Below are positions 9,182-18,450 of a stretch of DNA of 64,000 nucleotides, one piece after another. The first letter of the stretch is position 1; each line of letters starts with the position of its first letter. The position numbers were made by a program, and so were the translations under genes. A model generated the notes under the pieces. That model had not been told where the DNA came from. It did no database searches and was given only the letters and a program-made list of their open reading frames with translations. Source of the DNA: Flavobacterium sp. J49 (GTDB lineage Bacteria > Bacteroidota > Bacteroidia > Flavobacteriales > Flavobacteriaceae); the NCBI RefSeq assembly GCF_011742145.1, contig NZ_JAAQQU010000104.1, positions 205,938 to 269,937 on the forward strand, written 5' to 3'.

Positions 9182-11836
9182 ATGCTAAGATTTCTTTTTT
9201 TTTTAATAATCCCGTTTCTTTCCTTCTCCCAAACCCACACCATCACCGGTGTAGTTTCAGACACACTTAATATTCCTTTAGAAAGTGCCAACATCATAGC
9301 CAAACCTTTACAGGAAAATGCTCAATTGAAATTTGCTATAACTGATAACAAAGGTCGATATCGTTTAGAGTTAGAAGCTAATGTGAAATACGAAATCACG
9401 GCTTCTTATATCAGCTTTATAGAAGAAGTACTTATTGTTGAATCTAATTCAACGATTACAACGCACAATTTCAAACTAAAAGCTACCGGACAACATCTCA
9501 AAGAAATAGTCATTAAGCACGAATACAAACCCATAGTCGTTAAAAAAGACACCTTAACTTATGATGTAAAAGCCTTTGCCAACGGCAACGAAAGAAAGAT
9601 GAAAGAAGTCTTAGAAAAACTGCCTGGCGTTGAAGTCGATAAAAACGGCACTGTAACGGTTCAAGGTAAAAAAGTGACCAAAATGCTGGTGGAAGGCAAA
9701 TCATTCTTCGGTGGCGGAAGTAAATTGGCGGTTGAAAATATTCCTGCCGATGCGTTAGATAAAATTGAAGTGATTGACCATTTTAACGAAGTCGGTTTTA
9801 TGAAACAAGTCTCCGATAGCGAAGACTTGGCGATGAACGTTAAACTCAAAGAAGACAAAAAGAAATTCATTTTTGGCGATGTTGAAGCCGGAGTTGGCAA
9901 CAACGAATTCAATTTGGTACACACCGGATTATTCTATTACAGTCCAAAAACCAATGTGAGTTTCATAGGCGATATGAATAACATCGGACGAAGCACTTTT
10001 ACGTTTGAAGATTTAATGCGTTTTGACGGCGGCGTGAGTAGTTTTCTTTCGGGCAGAAAATCATTGTCAAATCTCTATTCGTTTACAAACGACAATACCG
10101 ATGTGGTGCAAAACAAATCACAATTTGGCGCACTAAATTTTAGTGTCGATGCCACTTCGAAACTTTCGGTTTCTGGTTATGGTGTGTTTTCAAAAATCTT
10201 CATGGCTTCGCAAACAGAAAGCCAAAATGAATACCTGCAAAATAACTCCATAATCTTTGAAAACAAATCACAAGAAAACGGCAATCAATCGGTTTTAGGC
10301 ATCGGAAATGTCAAATTAGACTATTCGCCCAACAAAAACGAAAAATGGTATTACAACAGCCAATATCAATCAAGCACGAATAATATTAACAACACTATAA
10401 ACTCGGTTACGAATCTTAACTCGAATACTTTTGAAACTATCAGCCAAGCCGATAATGTTTTGGTAAAACAATACATCGAATGGCACAAAAGTTATAATTC
10501 GAATCATACTACTACTTTTGTAGTTAATCAAGCCTACGAAAACAACACGCCACAAAATCATTGGTTTACGAATCAGCCGTTTTTATCGGGTTTAATTCCG
10601 TTGCAAACCGATGACAGTTATACGATTGAACAAATCAGAAAAATCAAAAATAACAGTGTTGACGCTTTATTCAAACATTATTGGATTATCAATAACTTCA
10701 ATCATTTGTATTCGGTTATCGGGAACAATTATGGGTATTCCAACTTTGAAACTTCCGAGAAACAAATTTTAACCGATGGTAATATCAATGACTTTTCCAA
10801 TGCAGGTTTTGGGAATAATGTAAATTATAATCTAAACGATACTTATGCCGGATTGGAATACAAATTCAAAATAGGCAAATGGACCAACAAACCCGGATTG
10901 TATTTTCATTGGTACCAATTAAAAACATCTCAAATTGATAATAATTATTCGTTATCAAAAACCATTTTCCAACCGCAATGGAATAGTGAATTCGAGTTTA
11001 ATAAATCCGAAAGTCTTAATTTCACTTATCGCTTAGTCAATAATTTTCCCGAAGTAAGTCAGTTGGCGGATCGTTATACTTTGCAGAGTTATAATTCGGT
11101 TTACAAAGGAAATGCGTTGTTGGAAAATGAACGTTATCATTCGACTAATTTGAGATACTCTAAAATGAATATGTATCGCGGTATTATTTGGAATGCTATG
11201 GCTAGTTTCAATAAGAAAGTAAGAACCACCAGAAATCAAATCGAATTGGATGGCATCAACCAATACAACACGCCAATTTTAACCGATAATCCTGAAACCA
11301 ATTATAGATTGAATGGTTCCGTAAGCAAAAAGATTTATCACTTTAACTTGAAACTAAATACCAATTTGAGTTGGTTTAATTATGTTCAAACTATCAACAA
11401 CATCACTACAACCAATGACCGAAACAATCAAGATATTGGCATTACTTTAAAAACCTCTTATAAAAAATGGCCACTTTTTAGTATTGGTTATACCAAAGGC
11501 TTTAGTCAGTTTTCAGGAATTACAAAATCCAATTTTGAATCAGATAAATTCACTTCAGATTTCGAAGTAACTTTCCTAAAAGATTGGATTTACAAAATAG
11601 ATTATCAAAGTGTAAGAAACACCAATAGTAACAACCAAATTAACTTCTTCGAAACAGCTAACACATCGCTTCGCCATCAAAAAAAGAACAGTCCGTTTGG
11701 GTTTGAACTTACCGTCAACAACTTGCTTAATATTCAAGCTAAAAACGATTATTCCTTTTCCGATTTTATGATTAGCGAACGCCAAACGTTTATTTTGCCT
11801 AGAATAATTTTGTTCTCTGTTAGTTATAAACTATAA
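9182..11836 (+). CDS. Outer membrane beta-barrel protein with carboxypeptidase-like regulatory domain (TonB-receptor-like)
   Basis: An 884-residue outer membrane protein. It has a signal peptide (residues 1-17), then a CarboxypepD_reg-like beta-sandwich (about 20-105; HTITGVVSDTLNIPLESANI). A plug-like region covers about 120-215 (VLEKLPGVEVDKNGTVTVQGKKVTKMLVEGKSFFGG) and the rest is a long barrel rich in alternating aromatic strands. The terminal residues ILFSVSYKL form a plausible last beta-strand with a hydrophobic end. It resembles the TonB-dependent-receptor-like barrels partnered with GLPGLI proteins. A TonB box is not evident, so energised uptake is not shown. Substrate unknown. Confidence 0.85.
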   Translation: MLRFLFFLIIPFLSFSQTHTITGVVSDTLNIPLESANIIAKPLQENAQLKFAITDNKGRYRLELEANVKYEITASYISFIEEVLIVESNSTITTHNFKLKATGQHLKEIVIKHEYKPIVVKKDTLTYDVKAFANGNERKMKEVLEKLPGVEVDKNGTVTVQGKKVTKMLVEGKSFFGGGSKLAVENIPADALDKIEVIDHFNEVGFMKQVSDSEDLAMNVKLKEDKKKFIFGDVEAGVGNNEFNLVHTGLFYYSPKTNVSFIGDMNNIGRSTFTFEDLMRFDGGVSSFLSGRKSLSNLYSFTNDNTDVVQNKSQFGALNFSVDATSKLSVSGYGVFSKIFMASQTESQNEYLQNNSIIFENKSQENGNQSVLGIGNVKLDYSPNKNEKWYYNSQYQSSTNNINNTINSVTNLNSNTFETISQADNVLVKQYIEWHKSYNSNHTTTFVVNQAYENNTPQNHWFTNQPFLSGLIPLQTDDSYTIEQIRKIKNNSVDALFKHYWIINNFNHLYSVIGNNYGYSNFETSEKQILTDGNINDFSNAGFGNNVNYNLNDTYAGLEYKFKIGKWTNKPGLYFHWYQLKTSQIDNNYSLSKTIFQPQWNSEFEFNKSESLNFTYRLVNNFPEVSQLADRYTLQSYNSVYKGNALLENERYHSTNLRYSKMNMYRGIIWNAMASFNKKVRTTRNQIELDGINQYNTPILTDNPETNYRLNGSVSKKIYHFNLKLNTNLSWFNYVQTINNITTTNDRNNQDIGITLKTSYKKWPLFSIGYTKGFSQFSGITKSNFESDKFTSDFEVTFLKDWIYKIDYQSVRNTNSNNQINFFETANTSLRHQKKNSPFGFELTVNNLLNIQAKNDYSFSDFMISERQTFILPRIILFSVSYKL

Positions 11837-11874
11837 AAAAACGAGACTGGTTTTATTTTTATAAAAGTTAAGAA

Positions 11875-12639
11875 TTAATCTCTACTCGACAATTTTGATA
11901 ACAATCTTAAGAATTCGATGTACAACCAAACTAAGGTAATCATCAATCCCATAGCACCGTACCATTCCATGTATTTAGGCATTTTTTGTGCTACTCCTTT
12001 TTCGATTTGGTCGAAATCTAAGAATAAATTCAAAGCGGCAATCACAATTACAAATACACTAATTCCAATACTAATCAATGAATTCCCATGGTGAACCGGT
12101 GTAAAACTGGTAAACATCGACAACAACCATGAAATTAAATAATAAGTCGCTATGGCTAAAGTCGCTGCCAAAACAACCGATCTGAATTTATCATTCACTT
12201 TTACGATGCCGTATTTGTATAAACCGAAACAAACCATAAACGTAACAAACGTACAACTCACGGCTTGAATCACAATTCCAGGATACATCACTTCAAAGAT
12301 AGCCGAAATACCGCCAATAAACAGTCCTTCAAATATCGCATAACCCGGCGCTAAATAAGTCGAAGCTTGTGGTTTGAAAGTAGCAATCAAAACCAAAACA
12401 AATCCAACAATCGCTCCTCCAATGGTTAAAACCATTGGGTTCTGACCGTTGAAAGTCATGATCCAAGTAATCGCTGCACTGGCAATCAATAAAACCAACA
12501 TCAGGAAACTTTTGTTAATCGTTCCTGAAACCGTCATGGTTTGACTGTAATCAATAATTGTTGCTTCATGTACTACTTCGTTGGCACGAGAAGTATTTGA
12601 AAAAGTTTTGTTTTTAAAAAACGGATTGTTTGAATTCAT
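11875..12639 (-). CDS. Bax inhibitor-1/YccA family membrane protein
   Basis: A 254-residue inner membrane protein with about seven hydrophobic helices beginning near residue 40 (SFLMLVLLIASAAITWIM). The first 40 residues are polar and cytoplasmic. The LYIEFLRLLSKLSSRD tail and the FLDFDQIEKGV loop with acidic residues match the BI-1 fold, which in bacterial homologues works as a pH-sensitive calcium leak. Relatives also bind FtsH. It converges with the outer membrane barrel gene and precedes nothing obvious. Family assignment is firm, physiological role is not. Confidence 0.9.
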   Translation of the reverse strand: MNSNNPFFKNKTFSNTSRANEVVHEATIIDYSQTMTVSGTINKSFLMLVLLIASAAITWIMTFNGQNPMVLTIGGAIVGFVLVLIATFKPQASTYLAPGYAIFEGLFIGGISAIFEVMYPGIVIQAVSCTFVTFMVCFGLYKYGIVKVNDKFRSVVLAATLAIATYYLISWLLSMFTSFTPVHHGNSLISIGISVFVIVIAALNLFLDFDQIEKGVAQKMPKYMEWYGAMGLMITLVWLYIEFLRLLSKLSSRD

Positions 12640-12682
12640 AATGTTTGTTATTAAAGAGAATTAAAGTCTAAAAATACTAAAA

Positions 12683-14113
12683 TTATTCTATTTCAGAAAC
12701 TCTCAACGTATTTACCATTCCTTTATCGGCTACCGGCATGGCGGCTAAGTTGATGAGCATATCGCCTTTTTTCACATAGCCCTTTTCTTTGGCAATATCA
12801 TTCACATCGCCTACGGTATCATCGGTACTTACAAATTTGTCATAGAAAAATGCATTTACACCCCAAAGTAAATTCAATTGGGTCAAAATTCTTTTATTCG
12901 AAGTATAGACCAAAATGTGTGCTTTTGGTCTCCAGGCCGAAATTTGGAATGCCGTATAACCGCTATTGGTCAACGTTGAAATTGCTTTTGCTTTGATGTC
13001 ATTGGCCATTGTAGCCGCATGGTAACAAATCGACTTGGTGATAAAGCGTTTGGTTCTCACATGAGGCGGATTTTGTGGTACAATAATCAGCGGAGAATCT
13101 TCAACGGCCTCGATGATTTGGGTCATTTTTTCGATAACTTCTACAGGATAATTCCCTACCGAAGTTTCTCCTGAAAGCATTACCGCATCGGCACCATCCA
13201 TAACTGAATTGGCTACGTCATTCACCTCAGCACGCGTTGGCGTTAAACTGGTAATCATTGTTTCCATCATTTGTGTGGCCACAATTACCGGAATACGAGC
13301 TGTTTTAGCTCTATGGATTAATTTCTTTTGAATCAATGGTACTTCATGCGCCGGAATTTCAACCCCAAGGTCACCACGAGCTACCATCAAACCATCACAG
13401 AACGCAACGATTTTATCAATATTTTCAACGGCTTCCGGTTTTTCAATTTTGGCCACAATCGGAATTTTATAAGACGAATGTTTGGCGATCAAATCTTGTA
13501 GCTCTTCTAAATCTTTTGGCGTTCTAACGAAAGAAAGCGCTATCCAATCTACCTCTTGTTCGATAGCAAACAAGGCATCTTTAATGTCTTTCTTGGTCAA
13601 TGCCGGTAAAGACACTTTGGTTTGCGGCAAGTTTACTCCTTTTTTCGATTTCAAAGGACCTCCTTGAATTACTTTACAAATTACTTCCGTTGAACCGTTG
13701 GTTTCTAAAGCTTCGAAAATTAATTTTCCATCATCTAACAAGATTCTTTCACCTGGATTAACGTCCTGTGGGAAAGACAAATAGTTCATATAAACGCGTT
13801 CCTTAGTTCCCGGAACGTCTTCGGCTGTTTGAAAGGTGATAATATCGCCGGGATTAACTACTACATCTTCTTTCATCACACCTACGCGTAGTTTTGGTCC
13901 TTGCAAATCGGCTAAAATGGCAGTGGTATAACCAAACTCATCGTTCAAACCGCGGATGATATCAATTCTTTCTTTTACATCGGCATAATCGGCATGGGAA
14001 AAATTGATACGAAATACATTCACTCCGGCGTCAATCATCTTTTTAATCACTTCTTTCGAACTACATGCTGGCCCCAATGTGGCTACAATTTTAGTTTTTT
14101 TTCTTGTTGGCAT
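12683..14113 (-). CDS. pyk: Pyruvate kinase
   Basis: Final glycolytic enzyme, phosphoenolpyruvate plus ADP to pyruvate plus ATP; 476 residues, standard length. Seen: KIVATLGPACSS at the N-terminus, RINFSHADYADV, the B-domain (about 70-170), IVAKIEKPEAVENIDKI with the catalytic Lys, MVARGDLGVEIP metal-binding stretch, PVIVATQMMETM, and the C-domain to EIE. It starts 5 bp after the IPExxxVDY gene stop on the same strand. Thus pyk is translationally coupled or at least cotranscribed with that gene, an arrangement common in Flavobacteriaceae. Confidence 0.97.
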   Translation of the reverse strand: MPTRKKTKIVATLGPACSSKEVIKKMIDAGVNVFRINFSHADYADVKERIDIIRGLNDEFGYTTAILADLQGPKLRVGVMKEDVVVNPGDIITFQTAEDVPGTKERVYMNYLSFPQDVNPGERILLDDGKLIFEALETNGSTEVICKVIQGGPLKSKKGVNLPQTKVSLPALTKKDIKDALFAIEQEVDWIALSFVRTPKDLEELQDLIAKHSSYKIPIVAKIEKPEAVENIDKIVAFCDGLMVARGDLGVEIPAHEVPLIQKKLIHRAKTARIPVIVATQMMETMITSLTPTRAEVNDVANSVMDGADAVMLSGETSVGNYPVEVIEKMTQIIEAVEDSPLIIVPQNPPHVRTKRFITKSICYHAATMANDIKAKAISTLTNSGYTAFQISAWRPKAHILVYTSNKRILTQLNLLWGVNAFFYDKFVSTDDTVGDVNDIAKEKGYVKKGDMLINLAAMPVADKGMVNTLRVSEIE

Positions 14114-14118
14114 TTTAA

Positions 14119-14604
14119 TTAAAAAATTAAATTATTTTTTGACTTTATTTTTTCTACTTCTACAGCGTAAACGGTGCTGACCCTTTCTATTTTTTTGAGG
14201 CTGTTGACTATTTTTGAAACATCAATGGCTACCTCATCATTTTCAATTTTTAAAAAGTAATCCACTTTTTTAAACTCCGGAATCAAATAGATTTTGGGCG
14301 CAAATTCGTTGTTGCTGTTGGCAAATAATCCTTGATTGTTATTTTCAGAAGCAACAAGGGCATCATTTTGATTTTGAATCAAATTCCATGCTATGTCTTT
14401 ATCATCTTCAAAAATAAACCTCGTAAATTGGGTTTCACCTTCTTTGTTGCTGATATGAATGTTGCAATTGCTTTTTTTGAGATTGATAGGTAAATTTTGA
14501 TTGATATAATAAGCTAATCTATAATCTTCCAAAGGTGAATGAATGGCTATTAATTGATAATCTATTTCGTCAAACTCTCCAATATGCAATTTGTGAACAT
14601 ACAT
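14119..14604 (-). CDS. IPExxxVDY family protein
   Basis: A 161-residue cytoplasmic protein carrying the family's namesake motif as IPEFKKVDYF near residue 115. Function is unknown; the family is restricted to Bacteroidota and typically sits between rnc and pyk, as here. It has no signal peptide or membrane segment. The stop is 5 bp from the pyk start, and a 115-bp gap with a striking palindrome separates it from rnc upstream. A role tied to glycolysis or RNA metabolism would be guesswork from context only. Confidence 0.88.
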   Translation of the reverse strand: MYVHKLHIGEFDEIDYQLIAIHSPLEDYRLAYYINQNLPINLKKSNCNIHISNKEGETQFTRFIFEDDKDIAWNLIQNQNDALVASENNNQGLFANSNNEFAPKIYLIPEFKKVDYFLKIENDEVAIDVSKIVNSLKKIERVSTVYAVEVEKIKSKNNLIF

Positions 14605-14656
14605 AACTATTGCAATTTAAGTTGTAAATATAGTATATCTGACACAGATTATAACC

Positions 14657-14699
14657 AACTCAATATTGAGTTAACGTTATTTTATGAACGAAAACGTTA
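14657..14699. promoter_or_regulatory. Perfect palindrome plus inverted repeat between rnc and IPExxxVDY
   Basis: AACTCAATATTGAGTT (14657-14672) is a perfect 16-bp palindrome. It runs directly into TAACGTT ... AACGTTA (14672-14678 with 14693-14699), a 7-bp inverted repeat. It lies about 55-95 bp upstream of the IPExxxVDY start on the minus strand. It could be an operator or an RNA hairpin ending the rnc transcript; there is no T-run. Confidence 0.4.
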
Positions 14700-14719
14700 T
14701 AGTTTTTTGAGAATCTGTA

Positions 14720-15460
14720 TTATTTTTTGTTAATTTTTTCCTGAAATGCAAAATAGGCTCTTTGTGAGGCCTTTTCTTCTGCTTTCTTCTTCGAAGTTGC
14801 TCTGGCTTTGGCCACGATTTTATTGTCGATGCTCAATTTTACGCCAAAATATTTTTGCCCGTCAATGCCGTTATCATCGAAGACATCATAATGAAAGGAT
14901 TTTTTTTCTTTTTGACACCATTCAATTAATAAGCTTTTGTAACTGATTACTTTTCCTTCTAATTTGGTAATGTCAACATAGGGAATAATAACACTCCTTT
15001 GGATAAATTTTTGACAAAAATCATAACCTTTATCTAAGAAAATGGCTCCAATTAAAGCTTCAAAAATGTTTCCGTGGATGTTTTCACCGAAATGTTGGGT
15101 CGGTACTTTGCTCTCTACAAAGCGAATTAAATTTAAGTCTCTTCCCAACTCGTTTAGGTGTTCTCTGCTGACAATCTTGGAACGCATTTTAGTCAAATAA
15201 CCTTCGTCTCCGGCCGGTGCTTCTTTGTATAGATGCGCTGCAATTACGGCGCTTAGCATCGCATCGCCAAGGAATTCCAAGCGCTCATAATTCATTGGAT
15301 TGCCTTTCAAATCCATTCGATTAGTCGAACGATGTGTGAAGGCTTTTTCATAATAGATGATTGATTGGGGTTTAAAACCTATGACTTTTTGAATTTCATT
15401 AAAAAAAATCCCGTCCTCTGACGAACGGGAATTTTTAAATATATTTTTTAGAATTTTCAT
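14720..15460 (-). CDS. rnc: Ribonuclease III
   Basis: Double-strand-specific endoribonuclease that processes rRNA and structured mRNAs; 246 residues. The RNase III signature is NYERLEFLGDAMLSAVIAAHLY near residue 80 with catalytic Glu/Asp, and the second acidic cluster is IFEALIGAIFLDKGYDF near residue 130. A double-stranded RNA-binding domain covers about 172-242 (SYKSLLIEWCQKEKKSFHYD ... ARATSKKKAEEKASQRAYF). It begins 6 bp after the fabF stop and is the third gene of the acpP-fabF-rnc cluster, an order conserved in many bacteria. Confidence 0.96.
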   Translation of the reverse strand: MKILKNIFKNSRSSEDGIFFNEIQKVIGFKPQSIIYYEKAFTHRSTNRMDLKGNPMNYERLEFLGDAMLSAVIAAHLYKEAPAGDEGYLTKMRSKIVSREHLNELGRDLNLIRFVESKVPTQHFGENIHGNIFEALIGAIFLDKGYDFCQKFIQRSVIIPYVDITKLEGKVISYKSLLIEWCQKEKKSFHYDVFDDNGIDGQKYFGVKLSIDNKIVAKARATSKKKAEEKASQRAYFAFQEKINKK

Positions 15461-15466
15461 CTAAAA

Positions 15467-16720
15467 CTAATCTTGTAATTTTTTGAATAAAACGCAAGCG
15501 TTGTGTCCGCCAAAACCAAAAGTATTGCTCATGGCTACATTTACTTCTCTTTTTTGGGCTTTGTTTAAAGTCAGGTTCAAAGAAGGATCAATGTTTTCAT
15601 CGACAACCGTGTGGTTAATCGTTGGAGGAACAATGCCGTGCTTCATGGCTAAAATCGAGGCAATCGCTTCAATCGCACCGGCGGCTCCAAGCAAATGTCC
15701 GGTCATCGATTTGGTTGAATTGATGTTAATGTTTTTTGCATGAGCACCAAAAACAGCACTTATTGCTTTTAATTCGGCTACATCTCCTAATGGCGTTGAT
15801 GTACCGTGTGTGTTAATATGATCTACTTGTTCCGGTTTCATCCCGGCATCACGCAAAGTATTTTCCATAACGGCAATTACCCCAATTCCTTCCGGATGCG
15901 GAGCCGTTAAGTGATAAGCATCTGATGACATTCCGCCACCACCGATTTCACAATATATTTTTGCTCCACGTGCTTTGGCGTGTTCGTATTCTTCTAAAAC
16001 CAAAGCACCGGCACCTTCGCCTAAAACAAATCCGTCACGAGTAGCATCAAAAGGTCTTGAGGCTGTTTCCGGACTATCGTTTCTGGTAGATAGGGCTTGC
16101 ATGGAATTGAATCCGCCCATACCGGCAATGGTAACTGCAGCTTCTGAACCTCCTGAAATGATGACATCACACATCCCTAAACGAATATAATTGAAGGCAT
16201 CTATCAAAGCATTGGCAGAAGACGCACAAGCAGAAACAGTTGTATAATTGGGTCCCATAAACCCATTTCGCATTGAAATGTGAGCGGGAGCAATATCGGC
16301 AATCATTTTAGGGATAAAGAAAGGGTTGAATCTTGGCGTTCCGTCACCGGCTGCATAATTCATCACCTCTTCTTGAAAGGTTTCCAGCCCACCTATTCCG
16401 GCACCCCAAATAACTCCAACTCTATGTTTGTTTACATTGTCTTGGGTAATTCCGGCGTCTTTGATGGCTTCTTCGCTGGCAGCAATGGCATATTGTGCAA
16501 ACTTGTCCATTCTGCGAGCTTCCTTGCGGTCCATAAAATCTTCGATATTGAAGTTTTTTACTTCGCAAGCAAATTTTGTTTTGTGTTTTTCAGTATCGTA
16601 ATAGGTAATTGGAGCGGCACCACTTTTACCGTTTACCAGCGCATTCCAATATTCTTCGATGGAATTCCCGATTGGTGTTAATGCGCCTAAACCCGTTACT
16701 ACAACTCGCTTTAATGCCAT
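15467..16720 (-). CDS. fabF: Beta-ketoacyl-ACP synthase II
   Basis: Elongating condensing enzyme of type II fatty acid synthesis; joins malonyl-ACP to acyl-ACP. I start at MALKRVVVTGLGALTP (417 residues, usual FabF length). An in-frame Met 10 codons earlier adds a Lys/Cys/Tyr tail unlike the family. The catalytic Cys is in NYTTVSACASSANALID, and the two His are in DHINTHGTSTPLGD and NSTKSMTGHLLGAAG, with the active-site Lys in the latter. It follows acpP after 180 bp that include a hairpin terminator, so part of fabF transcription may be read-through. Confidence 0.97.
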   Translation of the reverse strand: MALKRVVVTGLGALTPIGNSIEEYWNALVNGKSGAAPITYYDTEKHKTKFACEVKNFNIEDFMDRKEARRMDKFAQYAIAASEEAIKDAGITQDNVNKHRVGVIWGAGIGGLETFQEEVMNYAAGDGTPRFNPFFIPKMIADIAPAHISMRNGFMGPNYTTVSACASSANALIDAFNYIRLGMCDVIISGGSEAAVTIAGMGGFNSMQALSTRNDSPETASRPFDATRDGFVLGEGAGALVLEEYEHAKARGAKIYCEIGGGGMSSDAYHLTAPHPEGIGVIAVMENTLRDAGMKPEQVDHINTHGTSTPLGDVAELKAISAVFGAHAKNININSTKSMTGHLLGAAGAIEAIASILAMKHGIVPPTINHTVVDENIDPSLNLTLNKAQKREVNVAMSNTFGFGGHNACVLFKKLQD

Positions 16721-16854
16721 AATGTATTTTTTACAATTGTATTTAAACAAATAATACCCATGTTTTCTTCAAATTTAATCATTAAAGAGACAAGGGTATT
16801 TCAATATTTTAAGATTGAATATCAATCAAGATTTATTCTTTTCAGTAAAAATAA

Positions 16855-16890
16855 TAAAAACCCGTGAAAAACTATAGATTCTCCACGGGT
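16855..16890 (-). terminator. Intrinsic terminator downstream of acpP
   Basis: Read on the minus strand, ACCCGTG and CACGGGT (16884-16890 with 16860-16866) pair in a 7-bp GC-rich stem followed by a T-run. It lies between the acpP stop and fabF, so it would let acpP be made in excess of fabF. Confidence 0.8.
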
Positions 16891-16900
16891 GTTTTATTTA

Positions 16901-17137
16901 TTATTTTTTTGCTTCTTCGATGTAAGAAATAGCTTGACCTACAGTAGCAATGTTTTCTGCTTGGTCGTCCGGAATTTGAATATCAAATTCTTTTTCGAAC
17001 TCCATAATTAGCTCAACAGTGTCTAATGAATCAGCTCCTAAATCATTTGTGAAGCTTGCTTCTGTTACAACTTCGTTTTCGTCAACGCCTAATTTGTCTA
17101 CAATAATCGCTTTAACTCTTGATGCAATGTCTGACAT
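16901..17137 (-). CDS. acpP: Acyl carrier protein
   Basis: A 78-residue carrier for growing acyl chains in fatty acid synthesis. The 4'-phosphopantetheine attachment Ser is in [16 protein letters not shown]. The protein is acidic with the four-helix layout. Start chosen at [18 protein letters not shown]; the longer frame adds 11 residues without family support. A promoter matching the Bacteroidota consensus lies just upstream on the minus strand and a terminator just downstream, so it is largely its own transcription unit, as expected for a very abundant protein. Confidence 0.97.
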   Translation of the reverse strand: MSDIASRVKAIIVDKLGVDENEVVTEASFTNDLGADSLDTVELIMEFEKEFDIQIPDDQAENIATVGQAISYIEEAKK

Positions 17138-17167
17138 AATTTCTAAATTTTTAATTTTAATTGTTGG

Positions 17168-17196
17168 CAAAAATAAAAAACTTTATTTTAAAACAA
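17168..17196 (-). promoter_or_regulatory. acpP promoter
   Basis: On the minus strand a TTG (17194-17196) is followed after 18 bp by TATTTTTG (17168-17175), matching the Bacteroidota -33/-7 pattern. The start codon is about 30 bp downstream. Confidence 0.6.
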
Positions 17197-17313
17197 CCTT
17201 TTTGTTACTAAATGTGAACACGAAATTAAAAAATTTATTTCAAAATCTTACATATTCATGGTTTTAATTCAAGTTATTATTCTTTTTTTTGTGCTGTCAA
17301 ATTTGATTTCCCC

Positions 17314-17883
17314 ATGAAAAGGATTTTGTTTTTTGCTTCAGGCAACGGTTCCAATGTAGAGAATGTGATTCATTATTTCAAAAAGCGAAATGATATTGAA
17401 ATTGCGGGTGTTTTTTGCAACAATCCTGAAGCCAAAGTCTTAGACAAAATCAAACCCCAAAACATCCGCTCTTTTGTCTTCACCAAAGCAGAATTGAACG
17501 AAGGTTTGGTCTTAAAAAAAGTCCATGAATTGCAACCCGATTTGATTGTTTTGGCCGGTTTTTTATGGAAAATGCCCGAGGGTATCGTTCAACAATACCC
17601 CAATAAAATCATCAATATACATCCGGCTTTGTTGCCTAAATACGGCGGTAAAGGCATGTATGGAATGAATGTACACCGAGCCATTTTAGAAAACAAAGAA
17701 AAAGAAACCGGAATTACCATTCATTATGTCAACGAACATTATGACGAAGGCGAATTCATTTTCCAGCAGACTGTCAATATAGAAGATTGTAAAACGGCTG
17801 AAGAAATCGCCGGTAAAGTTCAAGCATTGGAGCACAAACATTTCCCGAAAGTAATAGAAAACATTCTTATCCCTAATCTCTAA
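17314..17883 (+). CDS. purN: Phosphoribosylglycinamide formyltransferase
   Basis: Third step of purine synthesis: formyl transfer from 10-formyltetrahydrofolate to GAR; 189 residues. Seen: FFASGNGSNVENVIHYF phosphate loop near the N-terminus, IVLAGFLWKMPEGIV, and the signature INIHPALLPKYGGKGMYG with the catalytic Asn and His. GITIHYVNEHYDEGEFIFQ carries the catalytic Asp. The next gene, rnhA, starts 11 bp after the stop, so the two form an operon. Other pur genes are not adjacent, except the PurF-like gene 1.6 kb further. Confidence 0.95.
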   Translation: MKRILFFASGNGSNVENVIHYFKKRNDIEIAGVFCNNPEAKVLDKIKPQNIRSFVFTKAELNEGLVLKKVHELQPDLIVLAGFLWKMPEGIVQQYPNKIINIHPALLPKYGGKGMYGMNVHRAILENKEKETGITIHYVNEHYDEGEFIFQQTVNIEDCKTAEEIAGKVQALEHKHFPKVIENILIPNL

Positions 17884-17894
17884 TCCCTTCTCAC

Positions 17895-18374
17895 TTGAGT
17901 CACCAAGTTCACATCTACACCGACGGCGCTGCCAAAGGAAACCCCGGAAACGGCGGTTATGGCGTAGTGATGGAAATGGTTGGCACACCTTATAAAAAAG
18001 AATTCTACGAAGGCTTTCGCCATACGACCAACAATAGAATGGAATTGTTAGCGGTAATCGTTGGTTTGGAAAAACTTAAAAATCCGAATATGAAAGTCCT
18101 AGTCGTTTCCGATTCTAAATATGTAGTCGATGCGGTAGAGAAAAGATGGGTTTTTGGCTGGGAAAAGAAAAACTTCGCCGGGAAAAAAAATCCGGATTTA
18201 TGGTTACGTTTCCTGAAAATTTACCGCAAACACCAGGTCGATTTCAAATGGATTAAAGGCCACAACAACCATCCGCAAAACGAACGTTGTGATGAATTGG
18301 CGGTTTATGCTTCGGGTTTGCCAACGCTTTCTGTAGATGCTTTTTACGAAAAGGAAGAAGGGAAATTGCTTTAA
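17895..18374 (+). CDS. rnhA: Ribonuclease HI
   Basis: Degrades RNA in RNA-DNA hybrids; 159 residues. The catalytic carboxylates lie in VHIYTDGAAKGNPG, NNRMELLAVI, VVSDSKYVVDA and NERCDELA, the classical D-E-D-D set, and HNNHPQNE supplies the flexible His loop. The start is TTG at 17895 (translated MSHQVHIYTDG): no ATG lies nearby in frame, and the N-terminus fits the family exactly. It is tightly coupled to purN upstream. A long basic insertion (EKRWVFGWEKKNFAGKKN) is the normal handle region. Confidence 0.94.
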   Translation: MSHQVHIYTDGAAKGNPGNGGYGVVMEMVGTPYKKEFYEGFRHTTNNRMELLAVIVGLEKLKNPNMKVLVVSDSKYVVDAVEKRWVFGWEKKNFAGKKNPDLWLRFLKIYRKHQVDFKWIKGHNNHPQNERCDELAVYASGLPTLSVDAFYEKEEGKLL

Positions 18375-18396
18375 AAAACGAAACGTTAAAGCCAGT

Positions 18397-18427
18397 TGCA
18401 TCTCTAAAACTTATAAACTATCTTTGC
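18397..18427 (+). promoter_or_regulatory. Promoter of the PfkB kinase gene
   Basis: TTG at 18397-18399, a 20-bp spacer, then TATCTTTG at 18420-18427. This is a close match to the Bacteroidota -33/-7 consensus. The ATG at 18451 is 23 bp further. Confidence 0.7.
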
Positions 18428-18450
18428 GCCTTTAATTTGAATCGCAAATA

